Shown: in pieces, positions 43,861-54,099 of the stretch
Layout of the letters: each line of letters starts with the position of its first letter
Position numbering within the stretch: position 1 is the first letter of the stretch
NCBI RefSeq assembly: GCF_900091955.1
Contig: NZ_FMDF01000103.1
Coordinates: 1-64,000 of the forward strand
DNA from: Streptomyces sp. Ncost-T10-10d
GTDB lineage: Bacteria > Actinomycetota > Actinomycetes > Streptomycetales > Streptomycetaceae
Reading direction: 5' to 3'
DNA length: 64,000 bases
Translations under genes and position numbers: made by a program
Notes under the pieces: model-generated
Databases searched by the model: none
Seen by the model: the letters and a program-made list of their open reading frames with translations, nothing else
What the model was told of the DNA's origin: nothing

Positions 43861-46152
43861 ATGGCCACGAAGCCGCCCACAGGTGACCCGGTCCAGGATG
43901 CGCCGCGGGTCGAGCCGGCACAGCACGCCGCCGCCGGACTGCCGGCCGTCGCGCACAGCCTGCTCATCGCCCAGCAGCAGATGGGCGTGCGGCGCACCGC
44001 GCAGACCCTCCTCAAGGTCAACCAGAAGAACGGCTTCGACTGCCCCGGCTGCGCCTGGCCCGAGGGTGACGAGCGGCACACGGCGGAGTTCTGCGAGAAC
44101 GGCGCCAAGGCCGTCGCCGAGGAGGCGACGCTGCGCCGTGTCACCCCCGACTTCTTCGCCGCGCACCCGGTCGCCGACCTCGCCTCGCGCAGCGGGTACT
44201 GGCTGGGCCAGCAGGGGCGGATCACCCAGCCGATGTACCTCCCCGAAGGCGCCGAGCGGTACGAGACGGTGACCTGGGAGCGGGCCTTCGGCATCATCGC
44301 CGAGGAGCTGGGTGCGCTCACCTCGCCCGACGAGGCCCTCTTCTACACCTCGGGACGCACCAGCAACGAGGCGGCGTTCCTGCTCCAGCTGTTCGCCCGC
44401 GAGTTCGGCACGAACAACCTCCCCGACTGCTCCAACATGTGCCACGAGTCCTCCGGCTCGGCGCTGACGGAGACCATCGGCATCGGCAAGGGCAGCGTCT
44501 CGCTGGAGGACCTCCACCAGGCGGACCTGATCATCGTCGCCGGGCAGAATCCCGGCACGAACCACCCCCGGATGCTCTCCGCCCTGGAGAAGGCCAAGTC
44601 CGCGGGCGCGAAGATCATTTCGGTGAATCCGCTGCCCGAGGCCGGCCTGGAGCGGTTCAAGAACCCGCAGACCCCGCTCGGCATGATCAAGGGCGCCGCG
44701 CTCAACGATCTCTTCCTGCAGATCCGCATCGGCGGCGACCAGGCCCTCTTCCGGCTCCTCAACAAGATGATCCTTCAGGCCGAGGGCGCCGTCGACGAAG
44801 CCTTCGTACGCGACCACACCCACGGCTACGAGGAGTTCGTGACCACGGCCCGCGAAGCCGACTGGGAACAGACCCTCGCCGCCACCGGCCTCGACCGCAG
44901 CGACATCGAAGCGGCCCTCGCGATGGTCCTCGCCTCGAAGCGCACCATCGTGTGCTGGGCCATGGGCCTCACCCAGCACAAACACTCCGTACCGACCATC
45001 CGCGAAGTCGTCAACTTCCTTCTGCTGCGCGGCAACATCGGCCGCCCCGGCGCCGGAGTCTGCCCCGTCCGCGGCCACTCCAACGTCCAGGGCGACCGCA
45101 CCATGGGCATCTTCGAACGGCCCGCACCCGAATTCCTCGACGCACTCGACAGGGAATTCTCGATCACCTCACCGCGCCACCACGGCTACGACGTCGTCCG
45201 CTCCATCCAGGCCCTGCGCGACGGCGATGCCAAGGTCTTCTTCGCCATGGGCGGCAACTTCGTCGCGGCCACGCCCGACACGGAGGTCACCGAGGCCGCG
45301 ATGCGCCGCGCCCGCCTCACCGTCCATGTCTCCACCAAGCTCAACCGCTCGCACGCCGTGACCGGCACCCGCGCGCTGATCCTGCCGACGCTGGGCCGTA
45401 CCGACAAGGACGTCCAGGCGAGCGGCAAGCAGTTCGTCACGGTCGAGGACTCCATGAGCATGGTCCACGCCTCACGCGGCAACCTCACCCCGGCAAGCCC
45501 GCATCTGCTGTCCGAACCCGCCATCGTCGCCCGCCTCGCCCGCGCCGTCCTCGGCCCCGGATCGGCCACCCCCTGGGAAGAGTTCGAGAAGGACTACGCG
45601 ACGATCCGCGACCGCATCTCCCGCGTCGTCCCCGGCTTCGAGAACTTCAATGCCCGCATCGCACACCCCGGCGGTTTCACCCTCCCGCACGCCCCGCGCG
45701 ACGAGCGCCGCTTCCCCACCGCGACCGGCAGGGCCAACTTCACCGCCGCACCCGTCGAGTACCCCGAACTCCCCGAAGGCAGGCTGCTGCTGCAGACCCT
45801 GCGCTCGCACGACCAGTACAACACCACGATCTACGGCCTCGACGACCGCTACCGCGGCATCAAGGGCGGCCGCCGCATCGTCCTGGTCAACCCCGACGAC
45901 GCCCGCACCCTCGGCCTGACCGACGGCGCGTACACCGACCTCGTCAGCGAATGGAAGGACGGGGTGGAGCGCCGCGCCCCCGGCTTCCGCATCGTGCACT
46001 ACCCGACTGCCCGGGGCTGCGCCGCCGCCTACTACCCGGAGACCAACGTGCTGGTCCCCCTCGGCTCCACCGCCGACACCAGCAACACCCCCGCCAGCAA
46101 GTCCGTCGTCGTGCGCTTCGAGAACATCCAGGGGCAGAACGCCCAGAGGTAA
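43861..46152 (+). CDS. FdhF/YdeP-family molybdopterin oxidoreductase
   Basis: The 763-residue protein belongs to the YdeP group of formate-dehydrogenase-like molybdopterin enzymes. It has an N-terminal pair CPGCAWPEGD, then RSGYWLGQQGRITQPMY, the molybdopterin-binding block LFYTSGRTSNEAAFLLQLFA, NMCHESSGSALTETIGIGKG near the metal, IIVAGQNPGTNHPRM, CWAMGLTQHKHSVPTIREV, and a C-terminal YNTTIYGLDDRYRGIKGGRR cofactor domain. It has only a CxxC and no full CxxCxxxC...C iron-sulfur motif, as usual in this group. The electron donor and substrate are unknown. ATG with GGGGAGCACGAA upstream. Confidence 0.92.
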   Translation: MATKPPTGDPVQDAPRVEPAQHAAAGLPAVAHSLLIAQQQMGVRRTAQTLLKVNQKNGFDCPGCAWPEGDERHTAEFCENGAKAVAEEATLRRVTPDFFAAHPVADLASRSGYWLGQQGRITQPMYLPEGAERYETVTWERAFGIIAEELGALTSPDEALFYTSGRTSNEAAFLLQLFAREFGTNNLPDCSNMCHESSGSALTETIGIGKGSVSLEDLHQADLIIVAGQNPGTNHPRMLSALEKAKSAGAKIISVNPLPEAGLERFKNPQTPLGMIKGAALNDLFLQIRIGGDQALFRLLNKMILQAEGAVDEAFVRDHTHGYEEFVTTAREADWEQTLAATGLDRSDIEAALAMVLASKRTIVCWAMGLTQHKHSVPTIREVVNFLLLRGNIGRPGAGVCPVRGHSNVQGDRTMGIFERPAPEFLDALDREFSITSPRHHGYDVVRSIQALRDGDAKVFFAMGGNFVAATPDTEVTEAAMRRARLTVHVSTKLNRSHAVTGTRALILPTLGRTDKDVQASGKQFVTVEDSMSMVHASRGNLTPASPHLLSEPAIVARLARAVLGPGSATPWEEFEKDYATIRDRISRVVPGFENFNARIAHPGGFTLPHAPRDERRFPTATGRANFTAAPVEYPELPEGRLLLQTLRSHDQYNTTIYGLDDRYRGIKGGRRIVLVNPDDARTLGLTDGAYTDLVSEWKDGVERRAPGFRIVHYPTARGCAAAYYPETNVLVPLGSTADTSNTPASKSVVVRFENIQGQNAQR

Positions 46153-46252
46153 TCCGTACCACAACCCACTAAGCGTTCGCTCAGTCGTCTGATAAGAACG
46201 ATGCACACAGCAATAAAGCTATGAACCACGCAGACGATCGGAGCCGGACCCC

Positions 46253-46723
46253 ATGGGCGAGCACACCGCACCCAAGTTCCCCCAGGAGATCATCGACGAG
46301 TACGCCACGCTCGGCGTCGATCTGCCCGCACTCTTCTCCGCCGGCCACCTCGGCGAGCGGATGGGCGTCACGATCGTCGAAGCCTCCGCGGACCGCGTCG
46401 TCGGCACCATGCCCGTCGAGGGCAACACCCAGCCGTACGGACTCCTCCACGGCGGCGCCTCCGCCGTCCTCGCCGAGACCCTCGGCTCGGTCGGCTCCAT
46501 GCTCCACGGCGGCGCCACCAAGCTCGCTGTCGGTGTCGACCTGAACTGCACCCATCACCGAGGGGTACGGAGCGGACTCGTCACGGGCGTCGCCACCCCC
46601 GTACACCGCGGCCGCTCCACCGCCACGTACGAGATCGTCATCACCGATGAGCACGACAAGCGGGTCTGCACCGCCCGCCTCACCTGCATGCTCCGCAACG
46701 CACCGCAGGCCAGCGCCGCCTGA
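46253..46723 (+). CDS. PaaI-type hotdog-fold thioesterase
   Basis: The 156-residue protein has a single hotdog domain: LGVDLPALFSAGHLGERMGV, the catalytic loop QPYGLLHGGASAVLAETLGS with the HGG motif and the glutamate on the next helix, VGVDLNCTHHRGVRSGLVTG and RSTATYEIVITDEHDKRVCT. Such enzymes hydrolyse acyl-CoA thioesters, for example phenylacetyl-CoA or menaquinone-pathway intermediates; specificity is not visible. It ends with a strong hairpin at 46761-46790. Confidence 0.92.
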   Translation: MGEHTAPKFPQEIIDEYATLGVDLPALFSAGHLGERMGVTIVEASADRVVGTMPVEGNTQPYGLLHGGASAVLAETLGSVGSMLHGGATKLAVGVDLNCTHHRGVRSGLVTGVATPVHRGRSTATYEIVITDEHDKRVCTARLTCMLRNAPQASAA

Positions 46724-46760
46724 CCGACCGAAACACACCGCACAACACCCCCGACACCAC

Positions 46761-46790
46761 TGCCCGGCCGGACCGCATTCCGGCCGGGCA
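46761..46790 (+). terminator. Terminator of the thioesterase gene
   Basis: A perfect 11-base stem (TGCCCGGCCGG at 46761-46771 with CCGGCCGGGCA at 46780-46790) and an 8-base loop lie 37 bases after the stop codon. Confidence 0.75.
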
Positions 46791-47377
46791 GCACCATTCC
46801 CGCCCACAACCACCCACGCACAAGGCATTGTTGAGCAATCGAACCGGCCAACACCCTTGACTCTCCAGCTGGTTGTGTGGCCACCTCGGCACCCCGGCCA
46901 CACCCGGCACACACCCCACGCACACAACACCGCGTCGACCACATCGGCCCCGATGTAACACTGCGTAACAAGTGCGCAATGCGCAACGTCTCCGCGCAGC
47001 ACCCCGAACCCCGCCCCGCAGAAGCCGGGCTGCTCGTCGCGCCCCCATATCGCCCTCTTCGCCCCTCGACGCGCGACAGCAGCAAGATCACCTCAAGCCC
47101 CTTAGCAGAGCTGCGCGTTCTCACGATGCGGTCATTTCATCGACTCGTAAAAAGCCGTACATGTCCGCACAGCCACCTCAAGCCTTGCTCAAGGGCATAA
47201 CAAGACAGTCACATCCTGCGGCGGACCCATCCCGGACCCCCACACCTGCGCCTAGAGTCACCGCCAGTCACCGCGCCGCCGGGCGCGTCTGCAGCACGGC
47301 CCTGTACCAACCAGTACGGCCCGGCGAACGACACGGCACCTCAAGCAGAGGAGGCCGCGCCAGGGAAAGGACCTTTC
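46791..47377. other. Long non-coding region upstream of the liv operon
   Basis: Almost 590 bases precede the liv substrate-binding protein gene with no convincing gene on either strand. It contains short A/T-richer stretches unusual for the window (for example GTAACACTGCGTAACAAG near 46955 and CGTAAAAAGCCGTAC near 47145) and GTGCGCAATGCGCAAC near 46971. It most likely holds the operon promoter and regulator sites, but I cannot assign a clear -35/-10 pair. Confidence 0.5.
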
Positions 47378-48607
47378 GTGCGACACCGTTCTTTGCTCAT
47401 CCTCACCACAGTGCTCACCACAGGAGCACTGACACTCACCGCCTGCGGGTCGCGCGACGACAGCAAGAAGAGCAGCAGCGGCGACACCCAGACCGTCGTC
47501 ATCGGCGTCGACGCGCCCATCACGGGCGACCTGTCCGCCCTCGGCCTCGGCATCAAGAACTCCGCGGAACTCGCCGTCAAGACGGCCAACAAGGACAAGA
47601 CCGTCCCCGGCATCAAGTTCGAGGTCAAGCCGCTCGACGACCAGGCACAGCCCTCCGTCGGACAGCAGAACGCCCAGAAGTTCATCGACGACGACACCGT
47701 CCTCGGCGTCGTCGGCCCGCTGAACTCCGGCGTCTCCCAGTCGATGCAGAAGCCGCTCAACGACGCCAGCCTCACCCAGATCTCCCCCGCCAACACCGGC
47801 ACCGAACTCACCCAGGGCGAGAACTGGAAGACCGGCGACAAGAAGCGCCCCTACAAGACCTACTTCCGCACCGCCACCACGGACCAGATCCAGGGCGCCT
47901 TCGCCGCGAAGTACCTCTTCAACAACGCGAAGATCAAGCAGGTCTACCTCATCGACGACCAGAAGCCCTACGGCGCCGGTCTCGCCGCCTCCTTCAAGGC
48001 GACCTTCACCACCCTCGGCGGCAAGATCGTCGGCACCGACCACGTCAACCCCGACGACCGCGACTTCAACGCCGTCGTCACCAAGGTCAAGAAGTCCGGC
48101 GCCAAGGCCGTCTACTACGGCGGCGAATACCCCGCCGGCGCACCCCTGAGCCAGCAGCTCAAGGACAGCGTCCAGATCCCCCTCATGGGCGGCGACGGCA
48201 TGTACAGCGCCGACTTCATCAAGCTCAACAAGAAGGCCCAGGGCGACATCGCCACCTCCGTCGGCAAGCCCGTCGAGGAACTCGACTCCGCCAAGAAGTT
48301 CATCGCGGACTACAAGACGGCCGGATACAAGGACGCCTACGAGGCCTACGGCGGCGGCACCTACGACGCCACCTGGTCGATCATCGAGGCCGTCAAGATC
48401 GCCGTCGCCGAGAACGGCGGCAAGCTCCCCAGCGGCGACGACGCCCGCGCCAAGGTCCTCGCCGCCATGGCCAAGGTCAAGTTCGACGGCGTCACCGGCC
48501 CCGTCTCCTTCGACGAATACGGCGACACCACCAACACCATGATGACCGCCTACCAGGTCGACGGCGGCAAGTGGACGTCCAAGCTCAGCGAGGTCTACAA
48601 GCCCTGA
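47378..48607 (+). CDS. livJ: Branched-chain amino acid ABC transporter, substrate-binding lipoprotein
   Basis: The 409-residue protein binds leucine, isoleucine, valine or related amino acids outside the membrane. It has a lipoprotein signal (HRSLLILTTVLTTGALTLTAC), a type 1 periplasmic-binding fold with VVIGVDAPITGDLSALGLGI, VGPLNSGVSQSMQKPLNDASL, FRTATTDQIQGAFAAKYL, and IDDQKPYGAGLAASFKATF. The GTG start at 47378 follows GGGAAAGGACC. It is the first gene of a five-gene liv operon; a hairpin after it may raise its output over the permeases. Confidence 0.95.
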   Translation: MRHRSLLILTTVLTTGALTLTACGSRDDSKKSSSGDTQTVVIGVDAPITGDLSALGLGIKNSAELAVKTANKDKTVPGIKFEVKPLDDQAQPSVGQQNAQKFIDDDTVLGVVGPLNSGVSQSMQKPLNDASLTQISPANTGTELTQGENWKTGDKKRPYKTYFRTATTDQIQGAFAAKYLFNNAKIKQVYLIDDQKPYGAGLAASFKATFTTLGGKIVGTDHVNPDDRDFNAVVTKVKKSGAKAVYYGGEYPAGAPLSQQLKDSVQIPLMGGDGMYSADFIKLNKKAQGDIATSVGKPVEELDSAKKFIADYKTAGYKDAYEAYGGGTYDATWSIIEAVKIAVAENGGKLPSGDDARAKVLAAMAKVKFDGVTGPVSFDEYGDTTNTMMTAYQVDGGKWTSKLSEVYKP

Positions 48608-48649
48608 CCCGGCCCGCCCCTCCCGAGCACGCACTGAACTGACACCAGA

Positions 48650-48682
48650 CCGCGCGGGGGCGCTACCAGCGCTCCCGCGCGG
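48650..48682 (+). promoter_or_regulatory. Intergenic stem-loop between the liv binding-protein and permease genes
   Basis: A 15-base stem with one G-U pair (CCGCGCGGG plus GGCGCT, paired with AGCGCT and CCCGCGCGG) and a three-base loop lie 42 bases after the binding-protein stop codon and 34 bases before livH. Such hairpins often stabilise the upstream mRNA or cause partial termination. Confidence 0.7.
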
Positions 48683-48716
48683 TGCCATATCCGAACCACT
48701 CCACGGAGGCCCTGCG

Positions 48717-49646
48717 GTGAACGAACTGCCGCAACAGCTGGCCAATGGACTCATCCTCGGCGCGATGTACGGTCTCATCGCGATCGGCTACACGATGGTC
48801 TACGGAATCATCCAGCTCATCAACTTCGCCCACGGCGAGATCTTCATGATCGGAGGCTTCGGAGCTCTCACCGTGTACCTCTGGATGCCGGCCGGCGTCT
48901 CCCTCCTCGCAATCATCCCACTCATGATCATCGGCGGCGTCATATGCTCCGTCGCCGTCAGCACAGCCGCCGAACGCTTCGCCTACCGGCCCCTGCGCAA
49001 CGCCCCCCGACTCGCCCCGCTCATCACCGCGATCGGACTCTCCCTCGCACTCCAGCAGGCCATCTGGAAGTGGTACCCCGACGCCAAGAAGGACCGCTCC
49101 TTCCCCCAGTTCAAGGGCGAAGCGATCGACATCTTCGGCGCCCACATCCAGCGCGGTGACCTCTTCGTCCTCATCACCGCACCCATCTGCATGCTCGCCC
49201 TCGGACTCTTCGTCTCCAAGACCCGCACCGGTCGCGGCATGCAAGCCACCAGCCAGGACCCCGACACCGCAAAGCTCATGGGCATCAACACCGACCGCAT
49301 CATCGTCATGGCCTTCGCCATCGGTGCCGCGTTCGCCGCCGTCGCCGCCGTCGCCTACGGGCTCAAGAACGGCCAGATCGGCTTCAAAATGGGCTTCATC
49401 ATGGGCCTCAAGGCCTTCACCGCAGCCGTACTCGGCGGCATCGGCAACATCTACGGCGCCATGCTCGGCGGCGTCGTACTCGGCATCGCCGAATCCCTCG
49501 CCACCGGCTACATGAGCAACGTCCCCGGCATGGAACTCTTCGGCGGCGGCGCCTGGAAGGACGTATGGGCCTTCGTCCTCCTCATCATCGTCCTGCTGCT
49601 CCGCCCCCAGGGCCTGCTCGGCGAACGCGTCGCGGATCGGGCGTGA
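48717..49646 (+). CDS. livH: Branched-chain amino acid ABC transporter permease LivH
   Basis: The 309-residue inner-membrane protein has about eight helices. Family blocks are LANGLILGAMYGLIAIGYTMVYGIIQLINFAHGE, ERFAYRPLRNAPRLAPLITAIG, and the ABC-contact loop GRGMQATSQDPDTAKLMGIN, followed by GAFAA-type helices and LGGIGNIYGAMLGG. The start is the GTG at 48717 with CGGAGG upstream. It overlaps or abuts livM by GTGA, depending on which livM start is used. Confidence 0.95.
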   Translation: MNELPQQLANGLILGAMYGLIAIGYTMVYGIIQLINFAHGEIFMIGGFGALTVYLWMPAGVSLLAIIPLMIIGGVICSVAVSTAAERFAYRPLRNAPRLAPLITAIGLSLALQQAIWKWYPDAKKDRSFPQFKGEAIDIFGAHIQRGDLFVLITAPICMLALGLFVSKTRTGRGMQATSQDPDTAKLMGINTDRIIVMAFAIGAAFAAVAAVAYGLKNGQIGFKMGFIMGLKAFTAAVLGGIGNIYGAMLGGVVLGIAESLATGYMSNVPGMELFGGGAWKDVWAFVLLIIVLLLRPQGLLGERVADRA

Positions 49647-49651
49647 TACCG

Positions 49652-51444
49652 ATGACCACCAACCACACCACCGCACCCGGGGCCGCCCCCTTCCTCGCGA
49701 TCCCCGCAGCCGCGGCCCGCATCGGCACCCTCGCAGGCGCTGCCGTCGCACTCGTCGGCACCTTCCTCGCCTGGACCTGGACCAGCGAATTCCCCGGCGA
49801 CCTCACCGTCACCGGCTACCCCGGCGGCCTCCAGGTCCTCACCCTCATCAGCGCCGCACTCACCCTGCTCTTCGCGCTGTCCGGATACGGAATCCGAGGC
49901 CTCGGCTGGCTCACCCCCGGCGGCACCAACAGCCCCGTCCGCCTCCTGGCGCTCGGCACCTTCGGCACCACCGGCTACACCATCGGCGCCATCGCGTACG
50001 ACCTCGGCGGCGTCGTCAACCTGGAACCCGGCGCCTGGGTCAGCGGCATCGGCGCACTCATCGCCGCCTCCGCCGCACTCGGACTCCCCGGCGACCAGCC
50101 GCACCCCAGCACCACAACGGCCGGCGCCTGGCAGCGCTTCCGCAACAGCCTCGGCGCCCCGCCGGCCCGCCGCGCCAAAGCGCTCCCCGACTGGACCGAG
50201 ATCCTCATCATCGTCGTGTCGTTCGGCATCGGCCTCCAGGTCTTCGCCTACGGCATCGACACCGACTACACCGAACTCTTCATCGGCTTCCTCATCACCG
50301 TCGGCTTCGGCTTCACCGCACTCCACCGGGCCGGACTCGTCTCCCGCCTCACCGCCCTGACCACGAAGCACCGCAACATCACCCTCGCCGCCGCCCTCGT
50401 CGCCGCCGTCTGCTTCCCGTTCACACAGCAGAAGGAGGAATACGCGCTCATCGGCGCCAACATCCTCATCTTCGGCACCGTCGCACTCGGCCTCAACGTC
50501 GTCGTCGGCCTCGCCGGCCTCCTCGACCTCGGATACGTCGCCTTCCTCGGCGTCGGCGCCTACGCCGCCGCCCTGGTCTCCGGCTCCACCATGTCGGCCA
50601 TCGGCGTCGAATTCCCCTTCTGGGCCGCCGTCCTGACCGGCGCAGGAGCCTCGCTCGTCTTCGGCGTACTCATCGGCGCACCCACACTCCGACTACGCGG
50701 CGACTACCTGGCCATCGTCACCCTCGGCTTCGGTGAAATCTTCCGCCTCACCGTGAACAACCTCAACGGCAACAGCGGCCCCGACCTCACCAACGGCTCC
50801 CAGGGCATCCCCAGCATCCCCGACCTCAACTTCTTCGGATTCGACTTCGGACTCAAGCACGACATCCTCGGCTTCACCCTCGGCAGGTCCGCCAACTACT
50901 ACCTGCTGATGCTCGTCTTCACCGCCGTAGTCGTCCTCGTCTTCCGCCGCTCCGGAGAATCCCGCATCGGCCGCGCCTGGGTCGCCATCCGCGAGGACGA
51001 AACCGCAGCCACCGCCATGGGCATCAACGCCTTCCGCCTCAAACTGCTGGCCTTCGCCCTCGGCGCCACCCTCGCCGGCCTCGCCGGAACCGTCCAGGCA
51101 CACGTCAACTACACCGTGACACCCGAGCAGTACCAGTTCGCCGGCTCCGTACCTCCCAACTCCGCATTCCTCCTCGCCGCCGTCATCCTCGGCGGCATGG
51201 GAACCCTCAGCGGACCCCTCGTCGGCGCCGCACTGCTCTACCTCATCCCGGCCAAACTGCAGTTCATGCAGGACTACCAGCTCTTCCTCTTCGGCGTCGC
51301 ACTCATCCTCCTGATGCGCCTGCGCCCCGAAGGCCTGGTCGCCGACCGCAGGAAGCAGCTCGAATTCCACGAGACCGACCAGCTCGACGTACCAGAGCCA
51401 CGGCAGTCCGAAGAGACCGACGCCGGCATCGCCAAGGCGGGGGC

Positions 51445-51448
<4 letters not shown>
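49652..51448 (+). CDS. livM: Branched-chain amino acid ABC transporter permease LivM with an N-terminal membrane extension
   Basis: The 598-residue protein is much longer than a typical LivM of about 320-420. The last 410 residues are the permease: NIITLA-like helix, LGLNVVVGLAGLLDLGYVAFLGVGAYA, LRGDYLAIVTLGFGEIFRL, GRAWVAIREDETAATAMGIN (ABC-contact loop) and AVILGGMGTLSGPLVGAALL. The first 180 residues add four hydrophobic helices before a polar linker, with segments AARIGTLAGAAVALVGTFLAW and LQVLTLISAALTLLFALSG. The ATG at 49652 is used here; a GTG at 49643 overlapping the livH stop is also possible. Confidence 0.93.
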
Positions 51449-52382
<934 letters not shown>

Positions 52383-52386
<4 letters not shown>

Positions 52387-53099
52387 CCGCACTGCTAGAG
52401 GTCGAGGACCTCCGCGTCGCCTACGGCAAGATCGAAGCCGTCAAGGGCATCTCCTTCACCGTCGAAGCCGGCCAGGTCGTCACCCTCATCGGCACCAACG
52501 GTGCAGGCAAGACCACCACCCTGCGCACCCTCTCCGGGCTCCTCAAGCCCGTCGGCGGCAGCATCCTCTTCGACGGCAAACCGCTCAACAACGTCCCGGC
52601 CCACAAGATCGTCTCCCTGGGCCTCGCCCACTCCCCCGAGGGACGACACATCTTCCCCCGGCTGACGATCACCGAGAACCTCCAGCTCGGCGCCTACCTC
52701 CGCAACGACAAGGCAGGCATCGAGAAGGACATCCAGCGCGCCTACGACCTCTTCCCCATCCTCGGGGAACGCCGCAAGCAGGCCGCCGGAACCCTCTCGG
52801 GCGGCGAACAGCAGATGCTCGCCATGGGCAGGGCCCTGATGTGCCAGCCCAAGCTCCTGATGCTCGACGAACCCTCCATGGGCCTCTCCCCGATCATGAT
52901 GCAGAAGATCATGGAGACCATCGTCGAACTCAAGGCACAGGGCACCACCATCCTGCTCGTCGAGCAGAACGCCCAGGCCGCGCTCTCCCTCGCCGACCAC
53001 GGCCACGTCATGGAGGTCGGCAAGATCGTCCTCTCCGGCACCGGCGCGGACCTCCTCCACGACGAGTCCGTCCGCAAGGCCTACCTCGGCGAGGACTGA
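52383..53099 (+). CDS. livF: Branched-chain amino acid ABC transporter ATPase LivF
   Basis: The 238-residue ATPase is the standard LivF size. It has VEAGQVVTLIGTNGAGKTTT, SLGLAHSPEGRHIFPRLTITENL, the signature TLSGGEQQMLAMGRAL, Walker B LLMLDEPSMGLSP, and ILLVEQNAQAALSLADHGHV. Its ATG overlaps the livG stop (ATGA at 52383-52386), so translation is coupled. It closes the operon and is followed by a strong bidirectional terminator. Confidence 0.96.
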
Positions 53100-53117
53100 C
53101 CCCTCCCACTCATACGC

Positions 53118-53158
53118 GAGAGGCCCGCACCCCGATCGATCCGGGGTGCGGGCCTCTC
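53118..53158. terminator. Bidirectional terminator between livF and the ANTAR regulator gene
   Basis: A 17-base perfect stem (53118-53134 with 53142-53158, arms beginning GAGAGGCCCGCACCCCG) encloses a 7-base loop. It lies 18 bases after the livF stop and 14 bases from the stop of the converging gene. Confidence 0.9.
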
Positions 53159-53172
53159 TCGTATACGCGCGC

Positions 53173-53835
53173 CTACTGGTCGCCGTCCTTCGCCGCCCGC
53201 TTCTTCTCCTCGGCATCCTCGATCAGCGCCTCGGCAAGCTGCTGCATCGACAGCCGACGGTCCATCGACGTCTTCTGGATCCAGCGGAACGCGGCCGGCT
53301 CCGACAGCCCGTAATCCGTCTGCAGAATGCTCTTCGCCCGGTCCACCAGCTTCCGCGTCTCCAGCCGCTGCGCGAGGTCGGCGACCTCACCCTCCAGCGC
53401 CTTCAGCTCCGCGAACCGCGACACCGCCATCTCGATGGCCGGCACCACGTCGCTCTTGCTGAACGGCTTCACGAGATACGCCATCGCCCCCGCGTCCCGC
53501 GCCCGCTCGACAAGATCGCGCTGCGAGAACGCGGTGAGCATCAGGACCGGCGCGATGGACTCCTCGGCGATCTTCTCCGCGGCGGAGATCCCATCCAGGA
53601 TCGGCATCTTCACATCGAGGATGACCAGGTCCGGCCGGTGCTCCCGGGCGAGCTCGACGGCCTTCTGACCGTCGCCCGCCTCACCGACAACCGCGTAGCC
53701 CTCTTCTTCCAGCATCTCTTTGAGGTCGAGACGGATGAGCGCCTCGTCCTCGGCGATGACGACGCGGGTCGTCAGCGGCGGAACGTGCGACTTGTCGTCG
53801 TCGGCGACGGGCTGGGGCGACTCGGGGGCGGTCAC
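53173..53835 (-). CDS. pdtaR: ANTAR-domain response regulator (PdtaR-like)
   Basis: The 220-residue protein has an N-terminal receiver domain (VVIAEDEALIRLDLKEMLEEEGY, phosphoryl-acceptor aspartate in DLVILDVKMP, MLTAFS, AYLVKPFS) and a C-terminal ANTAR domain (DRAKSILQTDYGLSEPAAFRWIQKTSMDRR). ANTAR proteins bind paired hexaloop RNAs to stop transcription termination; PdtaR acts with a histidine kinase in actinobacteria. The start is GTG at 53835, five bases after GAGGAG. The kinase gene is not adjacent. Confidence 0.94.
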   Translation of the reverse strand: MTAPESPQPVADDDKSHVPPLTTRVVIAEDEALIRLDLKEMLEEEGYAVVGEAGDGQKAVELAREHRPDLVILDVKMPILDGISAAEKIAEESIAPVLMLTAFSQRDLVERARDAGAMAYLVKPFSKSDVVPAIEMAVSRFAELKALEGEVADLAQRLETRKLVDRAKSILQTDYGLSEPAAFRWIQKTSMDRRLSMQQLAEALIEDAEEKKRAAKDGDQ

Positions 53836-53930
53836 GGGGACTCCTCGTTCCAAGGGCAGGTACAGCTCCTATGAGCCTACCTAGCAGCGGACCGGGCGTG
53901 TCACCCGGTACACTTTCCGGCAGCAGCCTC

Positions 53931-54013
53931 GCCGGGTTGGTGGAATGGCATACACGGATGTCTCAAACACATCTGCCCGAAAGGGCTTGCGGGTTCGAAT
54001 CCCGCACTCGGCA
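53931..54013 (+). tRNA. tRNA-Leu (anticodon CAA)
   Basis: An 83-base class II tRNA. Acceptor GCCGGGT pairs with ACTCGGC, discriminator A. The anticodon arm ATGT-CTCAAAC-ACAT carries CAA; a long variable arm (TGCCCGAAAGGGCT) follows; the T-arm is GCGGG-TTCGAAT-CCCGC. CCA is not encoded. A weak upstream -10 TACACT (53909-53914) lies 17 bases after GCGGAC. A strong hairpin terminator follows. Confidence 0.95.
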
Positions 54014-54023
54014 CATGCGAGAC

Positions 54024-54059
54024 AAAGCGGATGTTCACGTTCTCGTGAACATCCGCTTT
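54024..54059 (+). terminator. Terminator of tRNA-Leu
   Basis: A perfect 16-base stem (arms beginning AAAGCGGATGTTCACG) and a TTCT loop lie ten bases after the tRNA end. Confidence 0.88.
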
Positions 54060-54099
54060 CTGCTGCACTCAGTAGCGAGTGGTCGCTCATGGTGTTCGC

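Noticed and set aside
46791..47377. Short overlapping reading frames in the region upstream of the liv operon
   Set aside because: Their codon composition, lack of ribosome sites and low third-position GC bias argue against coding.
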